Source: Streptomyces dioscori | Lineage (GTDB): Bacteria > Actinomycetota > Actinomycetes > Streptomycetales > Streptomycetaceae | Assembly (NCBI RefSeq): GCF_003024195.1 | Contig: NZ_KZ679044.1 | Span: 254,537 to 318,536 of the forward strand | DNA: 64,000 bases | Reading direction: 5' to 3' | Part shown: positions 17,059-25,841 of the stretch, piece by piece | How the letters are laid out: every line of letters begins with the position of its first letter | Numbering within the stretch: the stretch's first letter is position 1 | The notes under the pieces: model-generated | Database searches by the model: none | Seen by the model: only the letters and a program-made list of their open reading frames with translations | What the model was told of the DNA's origin: nothing | Translations under genes and position numbers: made by a program

Positions 17059-17810
17059 TTGTGCCGTTCTCCGGTGTTCTGCCGATCGCCGGTGTCCTGC
17101 CGGTCACCGGTGTTCTGTCGGTCACCGGTGCTGCCGTGCTGACCGGGACTGTCGTTCTCGCGGGTCCCGGTGCCCAGGGGCGAGGACTTGAGGTGCCGCG
17201 GCCGGTGCCGGCGTTCCTCCGAACCCTCCAGCGAGCCGTCGATACCGCGGATGCGTACGCCCGCGCCCTCCGTGACCGGGGGGCCGGCGTCGTACTCGGG
17301 GAAGGCCGGGAAGGGCGCGGTGACGACGAGGTCCAGGGACGGCTTCAGTTCGCCGCCCATCGCCGACCAGATCTCGGCCAGCGACCGGGACTCGGTGTGC
17401 AGCCCGGCCACCGTGAGCGGGATGGACAGGCCCAGCGCGCCGAGCGGGCCCGGCAGTTCGCTCGCGGGGATCAGCTCATGGGGCAGCAGGGTCGCCAACG
17501 CGGCCGACAGCAGCCGGTGTTCGTCCAGCGGCTGCTTGGTCCACGCGGTGACCAGGTACGACAGCCGGAACCAGCGGGGCGGCTGACGGCGGCGTACGAC
17601 GATGTCGCGGTCGTCGCGCACGGCGGTGTGGCCGCGCTGGCGCCGGGAGACGTCCTCGCGGATGTCGTACAAGTAGGTGTTGATGGTCGGCGCGTTGCGC
17701 CGGGCCGCCCAGTCGCGGGTCGGGGCCTCGAAGGAGACGTCGATGCCGGACCCGGCCAGCGCACCGCCCCCGAGCAGCCGCTTGAGGACCTCGTCCACCT
17801 CGTGGATCAC
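17055..17810 (-). CDS. eCIS tail terminator-like protein (Pvc16/DUF4255)
   Basis: A 251-residue protein starting at GTG 17810, preceded by GGCGGGAGCG. The longer frame upstream is low-complexity repeat and was not used. MIHEVDEVLKRLLGG, DVSFEAPTRDW, PTINTYLYDIREDVSRR and RWFRLSYLVTAWTKQPLDEH are the conserved blocks of the DUF4255/Pvc16 N-terminal domain, with HRLLSAALATLL following. These proteins cap the tube and sheath end. The last ~30 residues are odd: tandem TGDRQN-type hexapeptides (STGDRQNTGDRQD and so on) not expected in the family, from an 18-bp DNA repeat. The stop overlaps the ATPase start. Confidence 0.88.
   Translation of the reverse strand: MIHEVDEVLKRLLGGGALAGSGIDVSFEAPTRDWAARRNAPTINTYLYDIREDVSRRQRGHTAVRDDRDIVVRRRQPPRWFRLSYLVTAWTKQPLDEHRLLSAALATLLPHELIPASELPGPLGALGLSIPLTVAGLHTESRSLAEIWSAMGGELKPSLDLVVTAPFPAFPEYDAGPPVTEGAGVRIRGIDGSLEGSEERRHRPRHLKSSPLGTGTRENDSPGQHGSTGDRQNTGDRQDTGDRQNTGERHK
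17057..17135. repeat. 18-bp tandem repeat at 3' end of Pvc16-like gene
   Basis: About four copies of an 18-nt unit (TGTTCTGCCGATCGCCGG and variants, plus-strand reading) encode the TGDRQN/TGDRQD hexapeptides at the protein's C-terminus. Confidence 0.8.
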
Positions 17811-17889
17811 CGTCGCGCTCCCGCCCTGCCGTGCCGTGCCCTGCCGTACCGCCACCGGATGACGGCGCGGCTGTTCCGCGGCGACACCG

Positions 17890-17965
17890 CAACCGCCGTC
17901 GTGGACCGCTGTTGTCACCGATTGACCGCTGTCGTGACCGACGACCGCCGTCGTAACCGATCGTG
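17890..17965. repeat. 19-20-bp direct repeats upstream of Pvc16-like gene
   Basis: Three consecutive copies are seen at about 17903-17961: GACCGCTGTTGTCACCGATT, GACCGCTGTCGTGACCGAC and GACCGCCGTCGTAACCGAT, with a partial fourth (ACCGCCGTCGTGG) at 17892. They lie in the 245-nt space between the LuxR-type gene stop and the Pvc16 start, where the promoter of the Pvc16-ATPase pair should be. Confidence 0.7.
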
Positions 17966-18055
17966 CCTGTGATGGCTCCGTCTCCGCAGGCACGCCGGGG
18001 ACGACCGGCGGGCACAGAGTGCTGCCCCCGTGTCCGCCTCCGGCTGCCCGTTCGA

Positions 18056-18724
18056 TCAGATGTAGCCTTCGCGGAGGGCATGTGCCACCGCATGCGCCCG
18101 GTTGCGCAGATGCAGCCGGGTGGTGAGCCCGTGCATCACGTTCTTGACGGTCCGTTCGGAGTAGGACAGCTTGCTGGCGATCTCCCCGGTGTCGAGCCCC
18201 TCGGCGACGAGTCTCAGCACGTCCACCTCACGCGGTGCGAGCCCCGAGGAAGGGGCCCCGGGATGGCTGCTCGCCGTGCGGTGCAGCGAACCCACCTGGC
18301 TGATCAGCCGGCCGAGCAGATCGGCGGGCAGATCGCCGTCGCCCCGCGAGGCCGCGACGACCGCCTGCACCAGCCGGTGCGCGGTGGCCTCGTGGCGCCA
18401 CACGATGGCGCCGACCCCGCACTCGATGACGTCGAGCAGCTCGGTCTCGCGGATCATGCTCACCACGAGGACGGCACGGGCGCCCTCGCTGCGCACCAGT
18501 CTGCGCAGCCGGGACAGCGCGGCCTCGTCCAGCGTCTCGCTGATCAGCAGGGCGACGGTGTCGGGTCCTGTCTCGGTCTCCTCGCGGAGGTCGATCACCG
18601 GGTGCTGTCTCAGCTGGCTGAGCGCTCCCTCCCGGGTGATCGGATCCGAGGCGTGTACCGCCACCGGTATTCGGGACTCGGGCTCTGCCGTGCCCGGAGC
18701 CGCGGTCCCAAACGAGCTGCGCAA
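18056..18724 (-). CDS. orphan LuxR/NarL-type response-regulator-like transcription factor
   Basis: A 222-residue protein starting at TTG 18724 with GGGGAG just upstream. Residues ~20-130 have the receiver-like alternation (VAVHASDPITREG, VALLISETLD, RAVLVVSMI) but no clear phospho-acceptor Asp in the expected context, so it is probably an atypical receiver. Residues ~160-220 are a GerE/LuxR helix-turn-helix (LAPREVDVLRLVAEGLDTGE, then IASKLSYSERTVKNVMHGLT). No sensor kinase is adjacent. It is the first minus-strand gene of the eCIS cluster and the natural candidate for its regulator; that link is inference. Confidence 0.88.
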   Translation of the reverse strand: MRSSFGTAAPGTAEPESRIPVAVHASDPITREGALSQLRQHPVIDLREETETGPDTVALLISETLDEAALSRLRRLVRSEGARAVLVVSMIRETELLDVIECGVGAIVWRHEATAHRLVQAVVAASRGDGDLPADLLGRLISQVGSLHRTASSHPGAPSSGLAPREVDVLRLVAEGLDTGEIASKLSYSERTVKNVMHGLTTRLHLRNRAHAVAHALREGYI

Positions 18725-18966
18725 CTCACTCCCCTATGTTCACGAGCCCGTCACCTCTGTGGCGTCCGTGACGGGCGTGCGGTCATCACACTTCTGGGGG
18801 CCGTGTGTCCGGCGCAATCGTGGAGCACCACGAGACACACCACGAGATCGGAAACCACATCGGAAACGGCGTTGCATAAATGACAGTGGGTCATCTCACG
18901 CAACGGGAGCCGTCCGTTCCGCCGTCCCACACAGTGGGCCGCACCACGGCCGCGAGGGAGGCAGGG

Positions 18967-21900
18967 ATGTACGTACCACTGCTTGAGCGTCGTCAAACCC
19001 TGGAACTGGTGGCCGCCGAGGCCGCGCGCGCCCGCGCCGGAACCGGTCGGCTGGTGCTGCTGCGGGGTGCCACCGGTACGGGCCGTTCCGCGCTCCTCGA
19101 AGCCGCCGCCGAGCAGGCGGAGTCGGCCGGGATGCGGGTGCTGCGGGCCCGCTGCTCACCCGACGACACGGCGCTGCCCTTCTCGGCGGTACGTCAACTG
19201 CTGGGCCCGCACGCGGAGTTCGCCGAGGTACGGGAGGTGCCGGACGAACGGGCCCGGGGGGCCTGGCTGTGGCGGCTGCTGCGTTCCTTCACCGCCGGGC
19301 CGCCGCTCCTGGTGACCGTGGACGACGTCCATCTCGCGGACGACGCCTCGCGGCGCTGGCTCGTCGACGCCGCCCGGCGGGTGGACCGCTTACCGGTGCT
19401 GCTGGTGGTGACCGAGCGCAGCCAGTACGACATGGACGCGCCGTCGGCGGGCCTCGCCCACACGCTCTCCCCCGCACTGGTACGCACCCTCACCCTCGCC
19501 CCGCTGGGGGCCGACTCCACGGCACAGCTGGTCCGTTCCGACTTCGGCACGGTCCCGCAGGCGTGGGTGGAGGACTGCGTACGGGCGAGCGCGGGCAGTC
19601 CGCTGCTGCTGCGCGCCCTGCTGGACGACCTGCGCGGCACCCTGCCGGCCACGGTGCCGAGGGCGAGCGCCGCGCTGTACCCGGGGGCGTACCAGGCCGC
19701 GGTCTCCTGGTGGCTGGACAGTGCGGGCCCCGCGACGACGGAGGTGGCCCGGACCCTGGCCACCCTCGACGACACGTTGCCGGGCCCACGCGTCCGGACA
19801 TCGTTCGATGCGCCGAACGGCGCGACGCCGGTGGACCGGCGGGGGCCGGCCTGGCCCGAGGCCGGATCGTCGGCCGTCGCTGCCGCCTCCGCGGACACCG
19901 GTGCCCGGGGCGCGGAGGCCGCGTCCGCCGGGAGCGGGCCCGACGGCGATGCGGGCTGCCCGGACGCGGGTGACCCCACCCACGGCGAACCGGCGGAGCA
20001 CGGCCGGGCCCGGCCCTCGAAGACGCCCCGGCCTGCCGGCGAGGGTCCGCGCGCTGACGGCTTCTCCGGCGAGGGTCCGCGTGCTGACGGCTTCTCCGGC
20101 GAAGGTCCGCGCGCTGACGGCTTCTCGGGCGTCGGCTCCGCGGACGGCGGCGTTGCCGGGGACGCCACGGCTGTCGGCGGCGCGATCGCGGACGCCGCGA
20201 CTCCCGGGGGTACGGCCGCGGACGCCCCACTTCCCGGCGGCCCCGGCGGCCCCGGCGGCCCCGCCGCAGACACCCCCGCCGCAGACACCCCCGCCCTCAC
20301 CGACCTGCCCCCGGACGACACCGCCGCGCGTGAGCTCGCCGAGTTGCTCGGTGGGGTCACCGACGCCGATCCCGCGCGGGTGACGGGGTGGCTGACCGCC
20401 ATGACACGGCTGGGGTTCCTGCGGGCCGGCGCCGACGGGCGTCCCCACTACGCCCACCCCCTGCTGCGGGACGCGGTGCTGAGCGGCTGGCCCGTGGCCC
20501 GGCGACGGGCCGCGCACCGCCGGGCCGCCGAGGTCATGCTGCGGCGCGGCGAACGCGCCGAGATCGTGGCCGGCCAGTTGCTGCGCGCCGACGCCGTCGG
20601 CGAGCCCTGGGTCACCGGCGTCCTGCTGGACGCCTCCGCGATCGCCGTCCACGACGGCCGCACCGCCGACGCCCTCCCCTATCTGCGCCGGGCCCTGGAC
20701 GAACCCCTCCCGGACGACCACCGCCAGCGGCTCCTCACCGAACTGGGCTCCCTCGAATACGCCACCGTCCGCTCCTCCGCCGGCATACCCCGCCTCGCCG
20801 AGGCGGTACGCCTGCCGGGCGTCCCGCAGGACCGGGTACGGGCCGCGGTCGCCCTGGGCACCGCACTCGCGGGCCGGGGCGAGGCCCGCGCCGCCGTCGA
20901 CGTACTGCGCTCCCTCGACTCCCAGCTCACGGGCCACCCCGACCTGGCCCGCACCGTGCAGATCGCCTCCGCGCTGCTCTCCGACCAGGACCACGAGATC
21001 AGGCAGGAGGTCTACCGCTGGCTGCGGGAGAGCGCCGGCCGCTCACCGCACCTCGTCGGCCCCGCGGGCCAAGCCCTGCTCGTACGGTACGAGGCCACCG
21101 CGGGCCTGCTCTCGGCGGACGCCGCCATGGAACGCGTACGAGCCCTCCTCGCCGAGCCCGTCGAACCGCTCGCGGAACCCTTCCTGCTGGGAACGGCCGC
21201 CGCCGTCGCGCAGTGGGCCGACGAACTCGAAGAGGCCGAGCGGCTCGTCGGACGCGGCTTGGCCCGACAGCGCCCCTCCCTGCTGCACCCGATGCACCGC
21301 GCCCTGCTGAACGTCCACGCCGACATCGCCGCCGCCCGCGGCGACTACGCGCGCCTGCTCACCGGCCCCGAGGCCCGGCCGTCCCCCGGCGCCCGGCTGG
21401 GCCCGGGCAACGGCCAGGCCCACGCCGTGATCGCGCTCGTCGAGACCGGCCGGGCGGTGGAGGCCCGCCGGCTCGCGGGCGGCTTCGACCTGCGGGAGGC
21501 GAAGGACTCCTGGGAGGTGAACCGCTTCCTGTACGCGCGAGGAGTGCTGCGGGCCGCCGGCGGTGACCTGGCGGGCGCACTCGACGACTTCCTCGAATGC
21601 GGACGCCGGCAGTCCGCGCGCGACGTGCTGAGCCCGGTCGTCACCCCCTGGCGGACCGCCTCCGCGGAGTGCCGGCTGGCGCTCGGCCGCCCCCGCGAGG
21701 CACTGGAACTGGCCGAGGAGGAACTGCGCCTGGCCCAGGTGTGGAACACCCCGCGACCGGTCGGCCGTGCCCTGCGCGTCCTCGGCATGGCGACCGGCGG
21801 CAGACGCGGCCTGGAACTCGCCGACCAGGCCGTACGCGTACTGCGGGACGCCCCCGCGGACGTACCGCTCGACACCGAACTGATCCCGGCGCTGGTCGCG

Positions 21901-22260
21901 CAGGGACGCCAGCTCACCGCCGCCGGGGAACGGGCCCGCGCCCGCGACTGCCTGCGGGAGGCGGCCGAACGCGCCGAACGGCTGGGCGCCGTACGGCTGC
22001 GGGCCGACGCCGAGCAGGCCCTGCGCGAGGGCGGCGCCCGCCGCACCACGACGGCGCTCACCGGGTCGGGCGCGCTCACCGGCAGCGAACGCCGGATAGC
22101 CGAGCTGGCCGCCGACGGCCGTACGAACACGGAGATCGCGGAACTGCTGCACCTCGCCCGCCGCACCGTGGAGACGCATCTGACCAGCACCTACCGCAAG
22201 CTGGGCATCCGCCGCCGCGGCGAACTGACGACCGCGCTCGGCGGTCGGCGGGGCGGCTGA
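18967..22260 (+). CDS. LAL-family (large ATP-binding LuxR) transcriptional regulator
   Basis: A 1,097-residue protein. ATG 18967 follows GAGGGAGGCAGGG, so I preferred it to the upstream in-frame start. MYVPLLERRQTLELV leads into Walker A GATGTGRS at ~34-41, then a Walker B-like LLVTVDDVHLADD. Residues ~265-430 are a Pro/Gly/Ala/Asp-rich insertion containing three tandem EGPRADGFSG units. The remainder is a helical TPR-like region. The C-terminus is a LuxR helix-turn-helix (LTGSERRIAELAADGRTNTE, then TVETHLTSTYRKLGIRRR). LAL proteins are ATP-binding activators of antibiotic or carbohydrate pathways; the target here is unknown. It is divergent from the eCIS regulator and could share its promoter region. 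Confidence 0.93.
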   Translation: MYVPLLERRQTLELVAAEAARARAGTGRLVLLRGATGTGRSALLEAAAEQAESAGMRVLRARCSPDDTALPFSAVRQLLGPHAEFAEVREVPDERARGAWLWRLLRSFTAGPPLLVTVDDVHLADDASRRWLVDAARRVDRLPVLLVVTERSQYDMDAPSAGLAHTLSPALVRTLTLAPLGADSTAQLVRSDFGTVPQAWVEDCVRASAGSPLLLRALLDDLRGTLPATVPRASAALYPGAYQAAVSWWLDSAGPATTEVARTLATLDDTLPGPRVRTSFDAPNGATPVDRRGPAWPEAGSSAVAAASADTGARGAEAASAGSGPDGDAGCPDAGDPTHGEPAEHGRARPSKTPRPAGEGPRADGFSGEGPRADGFSGEGPRADGFSGVGSADGGVAGDATAVGGAIADAATPGGTAADAPLPGGPGGPGGPAADTPAADTPALTDLPPDDTAARELAELLGGVTDADPARVTGWLTAMTRLGFLRAGADGRPHYAHPLLRDAVLSGWPVARRRAAHRRAAEVMLRRGERAEIVAGQLLRADAVGEPWVTGVLLDASAIAVHDGRTADALPYLRRALDEPLPDDHRQRLLTELGSLEYATVRSSAGIPRLAEAVRLPGVPQDRVRAAVALGTALAGRGEARAAVDVLRSLDSQLTGHPDLARTVQIASALLSDQDHEIRQEVYRWLRESAGRSPHLVGPAGQALLVRYEATAGLLSADAAMERVRALLAEPVEPLAEPFLLGTAAAVAQWADELEEAERLVGRGLARQRPSLLHPMHRALLNVHADIAAARGDYARLLTGPEARPSPGARLGPGNGQAHAVIALVETGRAVEARRLAGGFDLREAKDSWEVNRFLYARGVLRAAGGDLAGALDDFLECGRRQSARDVLSPVVTPWRTASAECRLALGRPREALELAEEELRLAQVWNTPRPVGRALRVLGMATGGRRGLELADQAVRVLRDAPADVPLDTELIPALVAQGRQLTAAGERARARDCLREAAERAERLGAVRLRADAEQALREGGARRTTTALTGSGALTGSERRIAELAADGRTNTEIAELLHLARRTVETHLTSTYRKLGIRRRGELTTALGGRRGG
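20041..20130 (+). repeat. three tandem 30-bp repeats in LAL gene
   Basis: Units at 20041-20070, 20071-20100 and 20101-20130 differ by one to three bases and encode EGPRADGFSG three times in frame. Confidence 0.97.
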
Positions 22261-22328
22261 CGGCACGGCCGCCCACGCGGCCGGACTTCTCTTTGCGGCG
22301 CCCCGCCCCCGCCTTCCACACTGACCTG

Positions 22329-22850
22329 GTGCTGACACGACGTGAGACCCCCGCCGACGTATCCGCCGCACGCGCCGTGATCGCGGCGGCCTTCGCCAGG
22401 CCGGACACCCCGGACCCGGTGGAGGCGACCCTGCTCGACGCGCTGCGTACCTGCGAGGGCTGGCTGCCCGAGCTGTCGTACGTGGCGGTCGACGAGACCG
22501 CCGGGAACGAGGTCGTCGGCCACGTGGTCTGCACACGCGGACACATCGACGGCGTACCGGCCCTCGGACTCGGCCCGATCGGCGTCCGCCCCGACGCGCA
22601 GCGCCTCGGCACCGGCCTCGCCCTCATGCACGCGGTGCTCGGCGCGGCCGACGCCCTCGGCGAACCGCTCGTCGCGCTGCTCGGCAGCCCCGCCTACTAC
22701 GGCCGCTTCGGCTTCCGCCCCGCCACCGACCTCGGCATCCTGCCGCCCGACCCGTCCTGGGGCACGTACTTCCAGATCCGCCCCCTGACGACGTACGCCC
22801 CGAGCCTGCGCGGCACATTCAGTTACGCGGCCCCGTTCGACGACGTCTGA
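22329..22850 (+). CDS. GNAT N-acetyltransferase
   Basis: A 173-residue protein from GTG 22329; the surrounding longer frame was rejected. VLTRRETPADVSAARAVIAA leads the fold. The acetyl-CoA loop is GIGPxGVxPxxQ-like: LGPIGVRPDAQRLGTGLALM with the R/Q-x-x-G-x-G/A core. PLVALLGSPAYYGRFGFRPA is the beta5 bulge and catalytic-tyrosine block typical of YhbS-like GNATs. The substrate is not predictable. There is no clear ribosome site; CACACT 7 nt upstream may be a -10 of a leaderless transcript. It stands alone, 68 nt after the LAL gene. Confidence 0.9.
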   Translation: MLTRRETPADVSAARAVIAAAFARPDTPDPVEATLLDALRTCEGWLPELSYVAVDETAGNEVVGHVVCTRGHIDGVPALGLGPIGVRPDAQRLGTGLALMHAVLGAADALGEPLVALLGSPAYYGRFGFRPATDLGILPPDPSWGTYFQIRPLTTYAPSLRGTFSYAAPFDDV

Positions 22851-22915
22851 GCGACGGCTCGTTCTCAGGGCTGTGGTCCCGCCCGACGACGTCTGACCGG
22901 CGGCGCGCCGCTTTC

Positions 22916-22935
22916 AGGGGCGCGGGGAACTGCGC
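22916..22935. repeat. single copy of dispersed 20-bp repeat
   Basis: AGGGGCGCGGGGAACTGCGC, the inverse orientation of the intergenic 20-mer, stands alone between the GNAT gene and the converging Fe-S reductase gene. Confidence 0.9.
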
Positions 22936-22970
22936 GGACGGCCCCCACCGGCGGTCGGCCGAAACGCGAC

Positions 22971-23019
22971 GAGCGGCCCCCCACCGTTTCCCGACAGGGA
23001 ATCCGGCAGGGGACCGCTC
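22971..23019. terminator. terminator-like hairpin after Fe-S reductase gene
   Basis: GAGCGGCCCCC pairs with GGGGACCGCTC (one mismatch). An inner stem TTCCC/GGGAA closes over GACA. It lies just beyond the minus-strand stop at 23034. Confidence 0.6.
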
Positions 23020-23033
23020 AGGGGTCCGGACCG

Positions 23034-25319
23034 CTACTTGACCGGCTCGGGCTGAGGCTCGCTCTCCGCCTCCGCCGCACCCGCCGGAGGCTCAGGCAGG
23101 GTCTTGACCGAGTCCAGCAGCAGCTGAGCCACGTCCACGACCTGCACGGACTCCTTGGCCTTGCCGTCGTTCTTCTTGCCGTTGACCGAGTCGGTCAGCA
23201 TGACGAGGCAGAACGGGCAGGCGGTCGAGACGATGTCGGGGTTCAAGGACAGCGCCTCATCGACACGCTCGTTGTTTATGCGCTTGCCGATCCGCTCCTC
23301 CATCCACATCCGCGCGCCACCCGCACCGCAGCAGAAGCCGCGCTCCTTGTGGCGGTGCATCTCCTGCTGGCGCAGGCCCGGCACGGCGGACATGATCTCG
23401 CGCGGAGGCGTGTAGATCTTGTTGTGCCGGCCCAGGTAGCAGGGGTCGTGGTAGGTGATGAGGCCGTCGACCGGGGTCACCGGGATCAGCTTGCCCTCGT
23501 CGATGAGGTGCTGGAGCAGCTGGGTGTGGTGGATGACCTCGTAGTCGCCGCCGAGCTGCGGGTACTCGTTGCCGAGGGTGTTCAGGCAGTGCGGGCAGGT
23601 CGCGACGATCTTCTTCGCGGACTTCGGCTTCCTCGACTCCGCGGTGACCTTGCCGTCGTCGTCCATCTCCTCGCCGAAGGCGGCGTTGAGGGACATGACG
23701 TTCTCCATGCCGAGTTCCTGGAACAGGGGCTCGTTGCCGAGGCGGCGGGCGGAGTCACCGGTGCACTTCTCGTCGCCGCCCATGATGGCGAACTTCACGC
23801 CCGCCATGTGCAGCAGCTCGGCGAAGGCCTTGGTGGTCTTCTTCGCCCGATCCTCCAGAGCACCGGCGCAGCCGACCCAGTACAGGTACTCGACCTCGTC
23901 CAGGTCCTCGATGTCCCGTCCGACGACGGGGATCTCGAAGTCGACCTCCTTGGTCCACTCAAGACGCTGCTTCTTGGCGAGCCCCCAGGGGTTGCCCTTC
24001 TTCTCCAGGTTCTTGAGCATCGTCCCCGCCTCGGACGGGAACGCGCTCTCGATCATCACCTGGTAGCGGCGCATGTCGACGATGTGGTCGATGTGCTCGA
24101 TGTCGACAGGGCACTGTTCGACGCAGGCGCCGCAGCTGGTGCAGGACCACAGGACGTCGGGGTCGATGACCCCGTTCTCCTCAAGGGTCCCGATGAGCGG
24201 CCGCTCAGCTTCGGCGAGGGCGGCGGCAGGCACATCCTTCAGCTGCTCGGCAGTCGCCTTCTCGTTCCCCTCCATGTCCTTACCGCCACCCGCGAGGAGG
24301 TACGGGGCCTTGGCGTGCGCGTGATCACGCAGCGACATGATGAGGAGCTTCGGGGAGAGCGGCTTGCCGGTGTTCCAGGCGGGGCACTGCGACTGGCAGC
24401 GCCCGCACTCGGTGCACGTGGAGAAGTCGAGCAGGCCCTTCCAGGAGAACTGCTCCACCTGGCTGACACCGAAGACGTCGTCGTCACCGGGATCGGTGAA
24501 GTCGATGGGCTTGCCGCCGGAGGTCATGGGCTGAAGGCCGCCCAGGGCGGTACCGCCGCTCGCCTCCCGCTTGAACCAGATGTTCGGGAAGGCGAGGAAG
24601 CGGTGCCAGGCGACACCCATGTTGGTGTTGAGCGAGACGACGATCATCCACACGAAGGACGTGCCGATCTTGATCGTCGCGACGAGGTAGACCAGGTTCT
24701 GCAGCGTGCTCAGGCCGAGGCCCTTGAAGGCCAGGACCAGCGGGTACGAGGCGAAGTACGCGGCCTCGTAGCCCTCGACGTGGTGGAGGGCGCCTTCCAG
24801 GCCGCGCAGCACGTAGATGGCGAGGCCGATGGTGAGGATGACGTACTCGACGAAGTAGGCCTGGCCGGACTTGGAGCCCGCGAACCGCGACTTGCGGCCG
24901 GCCCGCGAGGGCAGACTCGCCAACCGGATCGCGATGAGCACGGCGATACCGAGGATCGTCATCACGCCGATGAACTCGATGTAGAGCTCGAACGGCAGGA
25001 ACCCGCCGATGACCGGCAGCACCCAGTCGGCCTGGAAGAGCTGGCCGAAGGCCTGGACGAGGGTCGGTGGCAGCGTCAGGAAGCCGACGGCGACGAACCA
25101 GTGGGCGAAGCCGACGATGCCCCACCGGTTCATCCGGGTGTGACCGAGGAATTCCTTCACCAGCGTGACGCTTCGCTGATAGGGATTGTCGGTCCGACTC
25201 CCGGCGGGGACCGGCTGGCCGAGCTTGAAGTACCGGACGAACTGGCCGATGGCGCGTGCGATGAGCGCGACGCCGACCACGGTCAGGACCAGCGACACGA
25301 TGATCGCGGCGAGTTGCAT
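23034..25319 (-). CDS. membrane-bound Fe-S (heterodisulfide-reductase-like) oxidoreductase
   Basis: About 761 residues. ATG 25319 has GAGGAG at the right spacing; an ATG ten codons upstream lacks one. The N-terminal ~240 residues contain about five hydrophobic helices. Two 4Fe-4S motifs follow: CTECGRCQSQCP near 302 and CTSCGACVEQCP near 393. The C-terminal half carries cysteine-rich CCG domains (CPHCLNTLGNEYPQ, HDPCYLGRHNKIY, GFCCGAGGARMW, ACPFCLVM). The arrangement matches HdrD/GlpC-like reductases conserved in actinobacteria (the Rv0338c type). It probably moves electrons between a soluble donor and membrane quinone, but the partner is unknown. An acidic Pro-rich tail ends the protein. The gene is monocistronic. 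Confidence 0.9.
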   Translation of the reverse strand: MQLAAIIVSLVLTVVGVALIARAIGQFVRYFKLGQPVPAGSRTDNPYQRSVTLVKEFLGHTRMNRWGIVGFAHWFVAVGFLTLPPTLVQAFGQLFQADWVLPVIGGFLPFELYIEFIGVMTILGIAVLIAIRLASLPSRAGRKSRFAGSKSGQAYFVEYVILTIGLAIYVLRGLEGALHHVEGYEAAYFASYPLVLAFKGLGLSTLQNLVYLVATIKIGTSFVWMIVVSLNTNMGVAWHRFLAFPNIWFKREASGGTALGGLQPMTSGGKPIDFTDPGDDDVFGVSQVEQFSWKGLLDFSTCTECGRCQSQCPAWNTGKPLSPKLLIMSLRDHAHAKAPYLLAGGGKDMEGNEKATAEQLKDVPAAALAEAERPLIGTLEENGVIDPDVLWSCTSCGACVEQCPVDIEHIDHIVDMRRYQVMIESAFPSEAGTMLKNLEKKGNPWGLAKKQRLEWTKEVDFEIPVVGRDIEDLDEVEYLYWVGCAGALEDRAKKTTKAFAELLHMAGVKFAIMGGDEKCTGDSARRLGNEPLFQELGMENVMSLNAAFGEEMDDDGKVTAESRKPKSAKKIVATCPHCLNTLGNEYPQLGGDYEVIHHTQLLQHLIDEGKLIPVTPVDGLITYHDPCYLGRHNKIYTPPREIMSAVPGLRQQEMHRHKERGFCCGAGGARMWMEERIGKRINNERVDEALSLNPDIVSTACPFCLVMLTDSVNGKKNDGKAKESVQVVDVAQLLLDSVKTLPEPPAGAAEAESEPQPEPVK

Positions 25320-25469
25320 TTCGGGGCTCCTCGGGCCTGCGAGGGTCATTACTGAGCGGTAGCTTACGCAGTCCTACGAGACTACCCATTCCTACGTCCG
25401 CACTGTAGTCAGCCCCACGGTGATCTGCGTCGCTGAGGCATACCTGGGTACGCGTGGCGGGGCTTGTCC

Positions 25470-25691
25470 GCGCAGTTCCCCGCGCCCCTTATGGGTGGCG
25501 CTACGCCCCGAGCCTTTTCGTCGGGTGCGGGCCCGGTGGGGGTTGCTCGCGCAGTTCCCCGCGCCCCTGAAGGGGCAAAAGCAGGGGCGCAGCCCCGCTT
25601 TTGAGGGGCGCGGGGAACTGCGCGCTCAGCCCCCACGCACCCGCACCCGACGACGGCGGACGCAGTCTTTTAGGGGCGCGGGGAACTGCGC
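25470..25691. repeat. four copies of dispersed 20-bp repeat
   Basis: Forward copies are at 25470-25489 and 25549-25568; inverse copies are at 25604-25623 and 25672-25691. The block is close in sequence to the cluster at 9251, including the CAAAAGC/GCTTTTG inner arms. Confidence 0.9.
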
Positions 25692-25768
25692 GGACGGCCC
25701 CCGCCGGGCCGCAGGGGGCCGTCGACCCGCAGGTCAGGGACCAAGGTGCGCGTAAGCAGGAGATAAGA

Positions 25769-25789
25769 GTTGAGCCCCCACGACTCACC
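25769..25789 (+). promoter_or_regulatory. degenerate HAIR (HspR) element
   Basis: GTTGAGC-N7-ACTCACC keeps TTGAG/ACTCA of the HAIR consensus CTTGAGT-N7-ACTCAAG with exact spacing. It lies just upstream of the -35 at 25794. A second, weaker HspR site is plausible because dnaK operons of Streptomyces carry several. Confidence 0.5.
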
Positions 25790-25793
25790 TCTG

Positions 25794-25822
25794 TTGACCA
25801 CGCGGCAAGCGTCATGCACACT
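25794..25822 (+). promoter_or_regulatory. dnaK promoter
   Basis: TTGACC (25794-25799) and CACACT (25817-25822) are 17 nt apart. The -10 abuts the exact HAIR at 25821, so bound HspR would block the polymerase. Confidence 0.55.
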
Positions 25823-25841
25823 TGAGTCCGTTCCACTCAAG
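25821..25841 (+). promoter_or_regulatory. HAIR operator (HspR site) of dnaK operon
   Basis: CTTGAGT-CCGTTCC-ACTCAAG is an exact match to the HAIR inverted repeat recognised by HspR. It sits 20 nt upstream of the dnaK ATG, and hspR is the last gene of the same operon, which implies autoregulation. Confidence 0.95.

Noticed and set aside
20041..20130. Three 30-bp repeats as a possible CRISPR array
   Set aside because: The units are directly adjacent without spacers and lie in frame inside the LAL gene. No cas genes are near.
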